Notes under the pieces: model-generated | Databases searched by the model: none | What the model saw: the letters and a program-made list of their open reading frames with translations, nothing else | What the model was told of the DNA's origin: nothing | Translations under genes and position numbers: made by a program | Shown here: piece by piece, positions 16,254 to 25,275 of the stretch | How the letters are laid out: the number at the start of each line of letters is the position of its first letter | Numbering within the stretch: position 1 is the first letter of the stretch | Assembly: GCF_002019635.1 (NCBI RefSeq) | Contig: NZ_KV917372.1 | Coordinates: forward strand, 310,001-374,000 | DNA: 64,000 nucleotides | Reading direction: 5' to 3' | From: Metabacillus halosaccharovorans | GTDB taxonomy: Bacteria > Bacillota > Bacilli > Bacillales > Bacillaceae

Positions 16254-18197
16254 TTGAAAGTATTAGAGACAAAAACATTAATAGAATCAATGGAAGATAG
16301 AGCGAAAGTGTACACAGATTTTCGCGACAAAATTGACACATTAAAAAAGGAATTTACAGATATCACTCAGTTAGATGACGCCTTGCAAGGTAAAGGAGCA
16401 GACGCCATAAAAGGGTTTTATCAGGCGCAAATAGATGTGGCAGATGGCCTGCTTCGTCTTGTTGACATGCAAATTGCTTTTCTAAATGGTGTAACTGGAG
16501 CTATAGCGGATATTGATTTATCAGGTGAAACAGTGGTAGACGTCAACTTTTTAGAAACTGATCTATCTATCCATGCTTCGAACCATATCGCAATGGTCGA
16601 GAGCCAACGGGAAGATCTACAGAAAATTATAGATGGAATTGACGACATTGTTAATCTCGAAGCATTTTCAGTTGATGATTTCAATACTGCAATGGATGAT
16701 GCTAAGAAAAAGAGAGAAAACACCATCAAGGACGTTGATGCATTGGATCAGCAATTACTAGAGGAATATAAGGTATCAGAAAGTGCAGAATTCCATATAG
16801 GTGCTCTTTTTCAACAACTATTAGAAGCAACAGCACAAGGCAGCACAATTTCTCCAATCAACTTTGATGCGCAAGCATATAAGGCGAGTGAAGCCTATCA
16901 ACTTACAGATGAGGTTCAACAATACGCAGACGACTACCTTTCATTTAAAGAAGATCAGGAAAAAATTAGAGAAGAGTTAAAAAAGGCAGAAGAACTAGAA
17001 AACCGTCCGATTTACGAAAAAGCATGGGATACTGTCAAAACGTTCACAGGAGAAGCAACAGGATATTACGATTTTCTCCGTGCAAAAGATGGTGTTGACC
17101 CCGTAACAGGAGAAGAACTAACAGACGGCCAACGAGTAGCCGCTGGCGCTATGGCAACCGCAGGATTCATACCGGTTGTCGGCTGGGGAGGAAGACTCTT
17201 CAAAGGTGGAAGTGCAATCTACAAAACCGCCAAAGGAATGAACGCCGCCGATCAAGCACTAAGTGTTTACAAAACCACCAGCACGTTCTCAAATCTCCAA
17301 AAAGCAGAACTAGGAATCTACGGCCTCGCTTCCGCGAATGGACTTAGTGAATATATCACAGGAAAAGACATGTTTGGGAACGAGTTAACGGACGTTCAAA
17401 GACAATCGAGTCTATTTAATAGTATCTTAGGAGCCTCTTTAGTCGCTTCACCATTCGTGCCAGCACTTGTGAAAAATGGTAAACTAGTAAAAGAGGAAAC
17501 GATTAACCAGATGCATAAGCTAGCGACAAATACGAAAGCTAGTGCGCGGTATGTCTATGATGAAGTTAGAGGTGGCATGCAGGGTCTTTTTGGAAATCAG
17601 AATATGAATTTTGCGTTGGCTGGGGCAGATGGAGTAAAGCCGATACTTTCCAATGTGATGAACTCAAAGGAAGTTAGTAAGAGGATTGAAGAAGTTACTT
17701 CGAAGTTTTCTTTTGGGAAGAATATGGGTGGTAGTAAGGGGACTGCGAAGAAATCTAGTTTAGTAGGAAGAGAAGTAGAACTTGAATGGCTAGGTGACAA
17801 TTATAAAGCAATAGAGATTGAAGGAACAGTCAAAGTTGGCGGGAAAGAAATGGATATCTCAAGACGTGTATATCAGAAAATTGATATCGATTTTGATTAT
17901 ACTCCAAAAACTCCAAAAGCCAAGGGTTTGTCAAATAGAGAGCTTGTTGCAAAAGGTCGACCGCCATATGTAATTGACAAGAATGGTGAAGAAGCACAAA
18001 TTGAACTTCATCACATAATTCAAAAGGAATCAGGTAATATGGTTGAGATAATTGCAACAACTCATGATGATTATAAAAAAATATTACATGGTTTAATTAA
18101 AAATGGTGATAGTTTTAGAAATGATGAGGTCTTAGATAAACAATTTAACAATTTTAGAAAGAAGTACTGGAAATGGCGTTCAAATAACCTAGAATGA
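16254..18197 (+). CDS. LXG-domain polymorphic toxin with LHH nuclease C-terminus
   Basis: A 647-residue toxin starting at TTG 16254 (GTG 16236 is the in-frame alternative). The first 500 residues are nearly the same as the toxin at 13327: LXG domain, linker and pre-toxin segment. Identity stops after SNVMNSKEV. The new C-terminus has a linker rich in Gly, Ser and Lys, then NRELVAKGRPPYV and IELHHIIQKESGNMVEI, the signature of the LHH branch of HNH/Endonuclease VII toxins (His pair in LHH, later His in TTHDDYKKILHG). A SUKH-family immunity gene follows directly. Confidence 0.88.
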   Translation: MKVLETKTLIESMEDRAKVYTDFRDKIDTLKKEFTDITQLDDALQGKGADAIKGFYQAQIDVADGLLRLVDMQIAFLNGVTGAIADIDLSGETVVDVNFLETDLSIHASNHIAMVESQREDLQKIIDGIDDIVNLEAFSVDDFNTAMDDAKKKRENTIKDVDALDQQLLEEYKVSESAEFHIGALFQQLLEATAQGSTISPINFDAQAYKASEAYQLTDEVQQYADDYLSFKEDQEKIREELKKAEELENRPIYEKAWDTVKTFTGEATGYYDFLRAKDGVDPVTGEELTDGQRVAAGAMATAGFIPVVGWGGRLFKGGSAIYKTAKGMNAADQALSVYKTTSTFSNLQKAELGIYGLASANGLSEYITGKDMFGNELTDVQRQSSLFNSILGASLVASPFVPALVKNGKLVKEETINQMHKLATNTKASARYVYDEVRGGMQGLFGNQNMNFALAGADGVKPILSNVMNSKEVSKRIEEVTSKFSFGKNMGGSKGTAKKSSLVGREVELEWLGDNYKAIEIEGTVKVGGKEMDISRRVYQKIDIDFDYTPKTPKAKGLSNRELVAKGRPPYVIDKNGEEAQIELHHIIQKESGNMVEIIATTHDDYKKILHGLIKNGDSFRNDEVLDKQFNNFRKKYWKWRSNNLE

Positions 18198-18210
18198 GGT
18201 GAAACTAAAC

Positions 18211-18633
18211 ATGAATAAAAAACTTGAAGAGATGATTAATGAATATATAGAAAAAGGGGACTTTATTGGAGAGGTTTCTGATGATCATATAAAAAAAGCA
18301 GAAAGAACCTTAGAGGTTAGTTTTCCAACAGAATATAAAGACTTCGTTAAAAAATATGGTTCTGGAGGAATTTGCGGGGTTGACATAAATGGAGTTGAGG
18401 GAGCAGATTACGCATCTGTTGTTGAAAGTACAGAACGGTATAGAAAATTAGGTTTACCAAATAAATATATTGTTTTAGAGAGTGTCGATGAATTTGTTTA
18501 TTGCTTAAATACTTTAGAGAAATATAATGTTGTTCGATGGGATGATATAAGTAAACGAGAAGTAACTAGATACACAACTTTTATTGAATATTTACAAGAT
18601 AACTTTCAAGAGGCAATTGATAACTGGGATTAA
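18211..18633 (+). CDS. SUKH (SMI1/KNR4) immunity protein for the LHH toxin
   Basis: A 140-residue protein starting at ATG 18211, with GAGGTGA eight bases upstream; that ribosome site overlaps the toxin stop. The N-terminal pattern IKKAERTLEVSFPTEYKDFV followed by KKYGSGG is the SMI1/KNR4 (SUKH-1) hallmark, and the C-terminal FIEYLQDNFQEAI helix fits. SUKH proteins are the commonest immunity partners of nuclease toxins. A hairpin terminator follows. Confidence 0.85.
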   Translation: MNKKLEEMINEYIEKGDFIGEVSDDHIKKAERTLEVSFPTEYKDFVKKYGSGGICGVDINGVEGADYASVVESTERYRKLGLPNKYIVLESVDEFVYCLNTLEKYNVVRWDDISKREVTRYTTFIEYLQDNFQEAIDNWD

Positions 18634-18695
18634 TAAAACCCTTATTATTGAAGTGTTACTATTTGTAGTCTAATACACTAAAATATTCAAAGCAT

Positions 18696-18736
18696 AAAGC
18701 ACTAAAATGCATTTTAAGCATTAGGTGCTTTTTGTA
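18696..18736 (+). terminator. Hairpin terminator after first SUKH gene
   Basis: AAAGCAC (18696-18702) pairs with GTGCTTT (18725-18731), with an inner AATGC/GCATT stem, followed by T. Its layout resembles the hairpins at 19324 and 21302. Confidence 0.7.
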
Positions 18737-18793
18737 TTTTTGTATAAATTAGACAGGCTATACTCGTTATAATAATATTTAATGGAGTAGGAA

Positions 18794-19252
18794 GTGATTT
18801 TATTGGAAACAAAATTTGAATTTTCATTTGAACCAATTTTCGATAATGATATTGAGGCTTTCGAGAATGAATATAACGTAAATCTCTCGGAAGATTATAA
18901 GAAGTTTTTGCTACACAAAAATGGTGGTAAACCTGAGAAAAGAAGATTTAAAACTGCTGATGGAACTATTACATCCTCAGTAATGTTGTTTCTACCAATT
19001 TCAGAAGAAACCGATTCAAATTTAAAGAACTTTTATGAGAAGTATACTTTAAGCAAGATAGTTCCTCCTAATTTAATTCCAATTGGTTTAGATCCTGCTG
19101 ATAGCTTGATTTGTTTGAAAATTGGTGAGAAGGATCAAGTGTATTTTTGTGATATGGATTACTTTGAAGAAGATAATGAGTTAAAAGATGAGTACATTAA
19201 GTTAATTTCGGAAAATTTCACATCTTTTCTCAATAACTTATATGAAGCATAA
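18794..19252 (+). CDS. Orphan SUKH-family immunity protein
   Basis: A 152-residue acidic protein with the SUKH pattern: IEAFENEYNVNLSEDYKKFLLHKNGG, later IPIGLDPADSLICLKIG and QVYFCDMD. The start is GTG 18794 behind GGAG, or TTG 18803 behind AGGAAG; the sequence does not decide. There is no adjacent toxin; it is flanked by similar hairpins on both sides. It is probably an accumulated immunity gene that protects against toxins of neighbours, as is common downstream of LXG loci. Confidence 0.82.
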   Translation: MILLETKFEFSFEPIFDNDIEAFENEYNVNLSEDYKKFLLHKNGGKPEKRRFKTADGTITSSVMLFLPISEETDSNLKNFYEKYTLSKIVPPNLIPIGLDPADSLICLKIGEKDQVYFCDMDYFEEDNELKDEYIKLISENFTSFLNNLYEA

Positions 19253-19323
19253 ATATGAATATAAACATGTTGGTTACAAGATTAGTAATAACATTAAATT
19301 AATTAAATTATCTAACGATAAAG

Positions 19324-19357
19324 CACTTGATTGCCTTTTAGGCAACAGGTGTTTTAT
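19324..19357 (+). terminator. Hairpin terminator after orphan SUKH gene
   Basis: CACTTG-A-TTGCC pairs with GGCAA-CAGGTG, followed by TTTT. It resembles 21302-21337 almost base for base. Confidence 0.7.
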
Positions 19358-19579
19358 TGTATTATGAGAAATTTAATTTTTTAAATGACTTTGATGTTAC
19401 TTTCTAATATTCAGAGCTCAGAATGATTGTATCAGCATGTGTATAGGAAAGATAAGAAAGCAAATAGACAGAAAATATTAGGCTTTTGTCCTATAATTGA
19501 TAAAACATTGAGGGAACATTTCCCTCAATACGTTATTAAACAATTATTTAATAATACATTAATTCACTATCCCTTAGGT

Positions 19580-19723
19580 GGGTAAGCGATAGCATTACCA
19601 ACAAAGTTACATCCAGGAACAGGTGGTATTCATAATGCCGAAAAGGCTGCTGGTGTATGGGGAAAAGATAGTGAATATGCTGAATTACTTGAAAAGTTTT
19701 TAAATAAGTATAGGGTGGTTACT
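19580..19723 (+). pseudogene. Toxin C-terminus relic before the Syd-like immunity gene
   Basis: After an in-frame stop near 19585, the frame reads IALPTKLHPGTGGIHNAEKA and on to EKFLNKY without a start codon or ribosome site, and runs into the immunity gene. It looks like the last 40 residues of a lost toxin. Toxin family unknown. The 19358-19579 stretch before it holds no gene I can support. Confidence 0.5.
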
Positions 19724-20260
19724 TTGTCAACAAAACAAATAATGAAGAAATATTTTCAGATGAGAACTGAGTTAGTTGCTGAGGGTTTAGATTTTTTATT
19801 TAAAACACCGGTTAATTATGATGAAAATCTAGTAATATATAAAGGTGAGGTTGATGAGGACGAATATATCTCTTGGAAACCTGTAGAAATGACTGAATCA
19901 CAAGATTTTAAAACATTAAAAAATGATTTTAAAATAGACTTGCACATCTCAATAATTGATTATTTTAACTCATATTGGTTTGCAGACTTAGATGGTTTTT
20001 TCAAAGAACACTATATTAAATTAGAACCTGTACTGCCAGGGTCGGAGTTAAGTTCCTTTATTGAGACTTTGGAGGGATATAAAAAAAATCATGGAAATAT
20101 ACTAGAGAAAATACCTATTGGAATTGAAGGAAATGGGTTATTGGTAGTTATTGATAACAAAAGTGGAATCGTCCAATTAGAAGATTTTGAAAGAGGTTCA
20201 TTCGAGCATATAGCAGAAAATCTTCAAGAATTAATCGGTAATTTAAGATTAAAACGATAA
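19724..20260 (+). CDS. Syd/SUKH-2-like immunity protein
   Basis: A 178-residue acidic protein starting at TTG 19724 with TAGGGTGG just upstream; GTG 19715 lies inside that ribosome site. The features IDYFNSYWFADLDGFF, a middle EKIPIGIEGNG and LLVVIDNKSGIVQLEDFE match the Syd/SUKH-2 fold as I remember it. It follows a toxin relic, so it is an orphan immunity gene whose toxin has been lost. E. coli Syd itself binds SecY, but in toxin loci the fold acts as immunity protein, which fits the context better. Confidence 0.72.
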   Translation: MSTKQIMKKYFQMRTELVAEGLDFLFKTPVNYDENLVIYKGEVDEDEYISWKPVEMTESQDFKTLKNDFKIDLHISIIDYFNSYWFADLDGFFKEHYIKLEPVLPGSELSSFIETLEGYKKNHGNILEKIPIGIEGNGLLVVIDNKSGIVQLEDFERGSFEHIAENLQELIGNLRLKR

Positions 20261-20369
20261 CTTATTTTTGATTATCGTTTGTTTTTAAGTTTACCGATAG
20301 AGGAAGTAGTAGAGATTGCTTTAGCATATAAGGAATGAGAAATAATTGTTTTTATAATACGTACTTGAG

Positions 20370-20404
20370 AACCTTGATTGGCATTTGATAATCAAGGTTT
20401 TTTT
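20370..20404 (+). terminator. Terminator after Syd-like gene
   Basis: A perfect 10-bp stem AACCTTGATT (20370-20379) with AATCAAGGTT (20390-20399), 10-base loop and T-run. Confidence 0.85.
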
Positions 20405-20728
20405 CCAAGCGATAAAATAATCTCCTCGTAATCATAAATGTAAATTTGGTCTTCACTCGGTGAAGGTAGTTTTACATTTATAGAGTAAAACATTATGGTG
20501 TGTCAGGGCCAATAGGGGATGTTGATTCATTGAATCAATAAATTATTAAGAAGGTAAGGTATAGACCTGATTGGTAAGGAAAACCTTGTTGGGCACCAAA
20601 TGCTGTAATAATACCATAGTTTGGAGACTTTGGAGATTGTGGTGATTCATTTAAAGGCTGTGGAAGCACTGGAAGAATAAGGAGTATTAGCTAGTAGATG
20701 ATAATTAAAAAATTGTGGAGGGAATGTT
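20405..20728. other. Gene-poor stretch with probable toxin debris
   Basis: No open frame with a ribosome site. A hairpin around TGTAAATTTGG-TCTTCACTCGGTGAAGGTAG-TTTTACATTTA lies at about 20437-20480. A short frame reading VRYRPDW, stop, GKPCWAPNAV (about 20551-20610) may be leftover toxin coding sequence, but I cannot place it. Confidence 0.35.
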
Positions 20729-21238
20729 TTGGATAAAAAAAGCTTAAACAAAGCAATAGGGAATGCTATTAAATTGGGGGATATTAGAGAAGTCCAGCAA
20801 TTAATAGGAAATGATAAAGAAATATTAAATACAATGACTGCATTCGGTACTTGGTTACACGTAGCTGCAAAGCAAGGACACGTTGAAATAGTTAAATTTC
20901 TAATCGATAAAGGTATAGATATTGATGCCAAAGGTGGTACTTTTGATGCTTCGGCATTAAATTTGGCAGCAGGAGCAGGACAATTAGAAATAGTAAAATA
21001 TCTAATAGAGTCTGGCGCAGAATTAGATGAGAGCTTAGCTAAAAGAAATCCATTGTTTGGAGCAATTTATGGTGGGAATAAAGAAGTAGTTGAGTTATTA
21101 GTTGATTCTGGAATAAATATTTCAGTACGATATACTGGAGAAAGTATGAAGGATATGGATGCTTATGAATATGCTAGAGAATTTGGTCAAACTGAAATTG
21201 CTGAATATTTGAAGCAAAAGTTAGATGAGAGAAAATAA
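20729..21238 (+). CDS. Ankyrin-repeat protein, possible immunity protein
   Basis: A 169-residue protein starting at TTG 20729 with GGAGGG six bases upstream. It has about four ankyrin repeats, seen as WLHVAAKQGHVEIVKFLIDK, ALNLAAGAGQLEIVKYLIES, NPLFGAIYGGNKEVVELLVD and a final AYEYAREFGQTEIAEYLKQK. Ankyrin proteins mediate protein binding and are known as immunity proteins in polymorphic-toxin loci. The position between immunity genes and an LXG fragment supports that role; no toxin partner is present here. Confidence 0.85.
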   Translation: MDKKSLNKAIGNAIKLGDIREVQQLIGNDKEILNTMTAFGTWLHVAAKQGHVEIVKFLIDKGIDIDAKGGTFDASALNLAAGAGQLEIVKYLIESGAELDESLAKRNPLFGAIYGGNKEVVELLVDSGINISVRYTGESMKDMDAYEYAREFGQTEIAEYLKQKLDERK

Positions 21239-21301
21239 GAAATAGAACGACAACTAAACACTTATTATCTAGTAAAACAATTTTTAAAGTTCTCAGTAAA
21301 A

Positions 21302-21337
21302 CACTTGATTGTCCGAAAAGACAACAAGTGCTTTTTG
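21302..21337 (+). terminator. Hairpin terminator after ankyrin gene
   Basis: CACTTG-A-TTGTC pairs with GACAA-CAAGTG and is followed by CTTTTTG. It is a close relative of 19324-19357. Confidence 0.75.
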
Positions 21338-21349
21338 TATTAAATTTTA

Positions 21350-21912
21350 TGCTTGAAACCAAAGGATTTTATCAAGCCCAAATTGATGTAGCTGAAGCCT
21401 TGCTACGTTTAATTGACATGCAAATTACTTTTCTAAATGGTTTATCAGGAGCTATAACGGATATTGATTTATCCGGTGACACAGTGGTAGACGTCAACTT
21501 TCTAGAAACGGATCTATCTATCCATGCTTCGAACCATATTGCTATGATTGAGAGCCAACGGGAAGATCTACAGAAAATTATTGATGGAATTGACGATATT
21601 GTTAATCTCGAAGCATTTTCTGCTGCTGATTTCAATACTGCAATGGATGATGCAACGAAAAAGCGAGAAAACACCATCAAGGATGTTGATGCATTGGATC
21701 AGCAATTACTTGAAGAATACAAGGTATCAGAAAGTGCAGAATTCCATATTGGAGCACACTTTGAACAATTATTAGAAGCAACAAAGCAAGGAAATACAAT
21801 TTCTCCATTTAACTTTGATGCTCTAGCATATAAAGCCAGTGAAGCCTATCAACTTTCAGATGAGGTCCAGCAATACGCAAATGACTACCTCTCATTTAAA
21901 GAAGAGCAGGAA
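21350..21912 (+). pseudogene. Internal fragment of a third LXG toxin gene
   Basis: The frame from GFYQAQIDVAEALLRLIDMQ to NDYLSFKEEQEKT matches residues about 50-235 of the two intact LXG toxins. The start, promoter, pre-toxin and toxin parts are missing. An open frame of 217 codons remains only by running into unrelated sequence after 21912. It begins immediately after the ankyrin terminator, so the upstream toxin 5' end was replaced. Confidence 0.85.
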
Positions 21913-21914
21913 AA

Positions 21915-22345
21915 AACTAATTACTTACCCGTGCGTTCGAGACTGTTTGATTACGACCGTAGGAAACACCTTCTACAGTAGCTGCAAACGATAGTGAAGC
22001 TGCAGCGAACCAAGTGATCGCATAATTAAAAAGGACCTCTATTTTTTGTAATGTTACATGATGAATAATCACGTTTTGTAACATACTTCAACCTTATATC
22101 CCAACGTCATCCAGTTTTTCGACTTCTTTCAAGAAGAAATTTACTGGAGGGGGAGGAACACGATCTACGTAAAGGTAGAGAGGTTCCCTTCTACTCGACT
22201 AATTCAAGATGGGCCCCCGCAAAAAACACATATCAAGGTAGAAAAGTGCGTTTATCTTTTTTTGTAATTGCACTGGTCTCGGTAATAGAATAGCACTATC
22301 TCCATCTAGGTAAAACCAATATTCATTTTTTACGAAATTGAAGTA
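21915..22345. other. Gene-free stretch after LXG fragment
   Basis: No credible gene. TGTTACA and TGTAACA (about 22052-22083) form an inverted repeat without a T-run. The rest has no pattern I can assign. Confidence 0.4.
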
Positions 22346-23095
22346 TTATCTATAAGTTGACATTGCATGCTCTTGGATATGCTTATGAATAATATCAGGA
22401 ACTTCTTGAAGTGAATTTAGTGTCAAAAAAGCACTAGTATGCTCAACGTTAACTTCAACAACGTTATATTGCCATTCTGTTTCAGCTGGAATATATATTG
22501 CATTGATGTCCATTTCAAGCGCTGGGACAATATCAGTTCTTAATGAATTTCCAACCATCCATGTTATTTTAGGATCGGCTTTAATTGTTTTTAAAATATC
22601 CGATAGAGCTGTTGTATCTTTATGTTCCGAAATAAAAACACGATGTTCAAAATATGTAGTGAGTTCTAACTGGACAATTTTCTTTCTTTGATTAGCCTTA
22701 TCCCCACCTGTGTGTAAATATAATTCATGTCCCTCTTCTTTTAAAAGTTGGAGTGTTTCACCCATATATGGAATTGGTTCAACGGGAATTTCAAATACCT
22801 TAAAACCCAACTCTCTTAAATATTGGATTTCGTCTTTCTTCTTTTCCTTCCCTGTTAAGTCACAAAAGTATTTATAAGTATCAACAAAAGACTCAGGAAA
22901 CCGTTCCGACTTTAAACCGTGCTGACTAATCGCCGTAACATCAATTTGAAGTTGTTTCTGTTTTACTTCTTCCTTGGTTATAGAATCAAACCATGTGATC
23001 ATTTGGTCTGCGAACTCACCTATTACTCGGTTAAAATATCTATTACAGTAAGATAATGTATCGTCAAGGTTAAATAAAATGTTTTGTTTTTGCAT
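22346..23095 (-). CDS. HAD-superfamily hydrolase-like protein with Asn in place of nucleophile
   Basis: A 249-residue protein with HAD features: motif I reads LFNLDDTL at residues 7-14, motif II HTGGDKAN, a Lys near 160, and motif IV WMVGNSLRTDI. In active HAD phosphatases motif I is DxDxT and its first Asp is the nucleophile; here it is Asn (codon AAC), one base from Asp GAC. Either activity is lost or altered, or the base is a mutation or sequencing error. It has a good GGAAAGGAG ribosome site and stands alone. A protein of this subgroup would dephosphorylate a small metabolite; the substrate is unknown. Confidence 0.85.
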   Translation of the reverse strand: MQKQNILFNLDDTLSYCNRYFNRVIGEFADQMITWFDSITKEEVKQKQLQIDVTAISQHGLKSERFPESFVDTYKYFCDLTGKEKKKDEIQYLRELGFKVFEIPVEPIPYMGETLQLLKEEGHELYLHTGGDKANQRKKIVQLELTTYFEHRVFISEHKDTTALSDILKTIKADPKITWMVGNSLRTDIVPALEMDINAIYIPAETEWQYNVVEVNVEHTSAFLTLNSLQEVPDIIHKHIQEHAMSTYR

Positions 23096-23792
23096 GTTTT
23101 ACTCCTTTCCAAATATTTTAAGTTCTAACTATTTTCCCACAATGTCTAAGTTAATATTACTTGAAGTAAGTAAGCAGCATGTAAATAAATGTACTTCATA
23201 AATACGGCTTTTTATAGTTACCCGGTTCAGTTTAGAGAGAAAATGACAAATAACTTACATTTTTAAAGATCTAATCTATAAAATTGGTCTTATTATGTCA
23301 CTGTTAAATTAACGTTTTAACATACCAAAAAGCACACGGATTCGTAAGGAAATAACAATCGACCTATTAGTCATTTGTTAAAAGCTTTGTCAAAAAACAT
23401 ATCTTTATGAGACAAATACCGGAATGGGAAGAGGAAATTGGTAAAACAAGAAGTAGAGACTATATTTCAATATTGTAAGGAGATCATGTGTTTAAATTTG
23501 TTTTCACAGAAATGTTTGGAGGTTTTTTACCCATTTTTGTGACTGTGTATTAACAAAATAAGTCGTGGACTAATTGAGAAACTCGAATCCTATTAATTCT
23601 TGTTATAAAATGTAAATTGTTGCGGTTGCCTAGGAAATATTTTATATAAAAAATTATTGATAATGATGGTTAAAATAAGTTAATCTAGGAAAAATATACA
23701 TCTGTTTGTTTATAGTATTTATAAGCGAAAACAAATGTTTTGTTTTTGAGGAGGAGAATAATTGAGCGGAATCAGGTGGTTATATATTTCTA
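23096..23792. other. AT-rich intergenic stretch without a gene
   Basis: About 700 bases upstream of the HAD gene show no frame with a ribosome site on either strand. Frequent stops suggest decayed sequence. Confidence 0.4.
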
Positions 23793-23983
23793 TGTAGCTT
23801 TTGCTACTTTGAGTTCATCTTTACCATTATTGATTTCATCATTTAACTCTAAAATATGATCATTCATTACATGTACTGCACACACTGTGAAGGACCGAAA
23901 GAACCACCAATTAACAATGCAATAACTGCAACTACAATATATCTCCAATGTCATTTGCTAAAACTAATTAACTTTTTCACTTA
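23793..23983 (-). pseudogene. Relic of a small membrane-anchored protein
   Basis: On the - strand, GAGAGGAAGATTTAA and GTG precede KKLISFSK, a stop, then RYIVVAVIALLIGGSFGPSQ (one membrane segment). After a frameshift comes MNDHILELNDEINNGKDEL (helical). Similar small proteins have one membrane helix and a coiled coil. Stop and frameshift indicate a dead gene. Confidence 0.45.
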
Positions 23984-24190
23984 AATCTTCCTCTCAAATT
24001 ATTAATTTTATTAACACTAAATTAATATCGTTATGACTCCATATAATTTTAAAATTTATATGTAAAAAAATTTATATGTAAATTAATGAAAATAAAAAAC
24101 CATGCATCGTCTTCCAGTTTGTATGGGTGTACTCATACGTGCATTTGACTGACAAATATGTTCTCTAAATGATTGTAGTATGTCTCCTAT

Positions 24191-24433
24191 TTGATATTCC
24201 TCAGGTATTCTAGATATCGTGATTTAAAATCCATCTTATGTGAAAAGTTAGAGGCATTAATGGAGGTAAATATTCAAACAAAAGAAAAGATAAATAAATT
24301 AGAGAAAATATTTGTTGGATGGGAAGTATTAAGTGTTACTCAAAAACCGTTAGAATATAAAATTATTAGAAATGAGAGGTCAGTTTTAGATGTTATTAGA
24401 GACTTTTGTAATAGGACACTTATATGCAATTAA
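24191..24433 (+). CDS. Short ORF, possible gene fragment
   Basis: Eighty codons with helical, charged composition (KEKINKLEKIFVGWEVL) and no ribosome site before TTG 24191. I do not recognise it. Codon use looks protein-like, so it may be the end of a broken gene rather than an intact one. It is followed by another relic. Confidence 0.25.
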   Translation: MIFLRYSRYRDLKSILCEKLEALMEVNIQTKEKINKLEKIFVGWEVLSVTQKPLEYKIIRNERSVLDVIRDFCNRTLICN

Positions 24434-24451
24434 TATTGCTATCATTAGAGG

Positions 24452-24526
24452 TGCTCAAGCGGTATTGGTGAAGCTACAACGCACCGTTTAACAAATGAAG
24501 GTGCAAAAAATGTACTATTGTGATGA
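24452..24526 (+). pseudogene. Fragment of a short-chain dehydrogenase gene
   Basis: The frame reads CSSGIGEATTHRLTNEGAKN, the glycine-rich NAD(P)-binding start of short-chain dehydrogenases (usually TGASSGIG). Only about 25 codons remain. Confidence 0.55.
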
Positions 24527-24625
24527 ATTATCAAAAAAGAGAAAAATAATTCTAATTGATATTATTATTTTCTTCAATTTGTTATAATGAATTGTTTTTA
24601 CATTATTAAGGGGGACATAATATTT

Positions 24626-25075
24626 ATGTCAATTGAAGTAGGCAGCAAGGTACAAGGTAAAGTAACAGGCATCACTAATTTTGGAGCTTTCGTAGAATTA
24701 CCCGGAGGTTCAACAGGTCTTGTGCATATCAGTGAAGTAGCGGATAGCTATGTAAAAGATGTTAATGATCATCTAAAAGTAGGCGACCAAGTTGAAGTGA
24801 AAATAATTAGTGAGAAAGATGGAAAAACGGCCTTGTCCATCAAAAAGGCTATAGATAAACCAGAAGGACAAACCTCTTCTTATTCCCAACGCCCACCACG
24901 TCAGGGAAGAACTGATAGCAAATCTAAAGACTTCCGTTCAAAAAGCAATTTCAAACCGAAGGAAAATTTTGAAGATAAAATGTCTCGTTTTTTAAAAAGT
25001 AGTGAAGAGAATTTATCCACTCTTAAACGTAGTACAGAATCAAAACGGGGCGGAAGAGGCGGAAGACGCGGATAA
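24626..25075 (+). CDS. yabR: S1-domain RNA-binding protein, YabR-like
   Basis: A 149-residue protein starting at ATG 24626 behind AAGGGGG; the upstream ATG-like frame lacks a ribosome site. The S1 domain fills residues 1-75 (MSIEVGSKVQGKVTGITNFG, then LVHISEVA and LKVGDQVEVK). The second half is a disordered, basic tail rich in Arg, Ser and Gly ending in RGGRGGRRG. The N-terminus is almost that of Bacillus YabR. YabR normally sits in the divIC region, so this may be a paralogue. It probably binds RNA or ribosomes. A terminator follows. Confidence 0.85.
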   Translation: MSIEVGSKVQGKVTGITNFGAFVELPGGSTGLVHISEVADSYVKDVNDHLKVGDQVEVKIISEKDGKTALSIKKAIDKPEGQTSSYSQRPPRQGRTDSKSKDFRSKSNFKPKENFEDKMSRFLKSSEENLSTLKRSTESKRGGRGGRRG

Positions 25076-25157
25076 CTGTTGTTTTTTTGATACTTCATTA
25101 TACAGATAAAAGAACTTTTCTTTTAAAAAATGCATGGTTAACCTTGCTTTGAACTTT

Positions 25158-25181
25158 ATCCCGAAATTCGGGATTTTTTTA
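25158..25181 (+). terminator. Terminator after yabR-like gene
   Basis: ATCCCGAA (25158-25165) and TTCGGGAT (25167-25174) form a short hairpin followed by T7. Confidence 0.8.
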
Positions 25182-25275
25182 TTTTTTATCATAGAAAACT
25201 GATTATAATCAAATCAAATAGTGAAACGGGGAACTAGATATGAGTAAAGCACTGTATAAGAACCCCCCTTGATAA

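Noticed and set aside
13327-21912. Presence of type VII secretion genes with the LXG toxins
   Set aside because: No WXG100 protein, EssC-like ATPase or LapA/LapB-like small partner gene is visible in the window; secretion genes must lie elsewhere.
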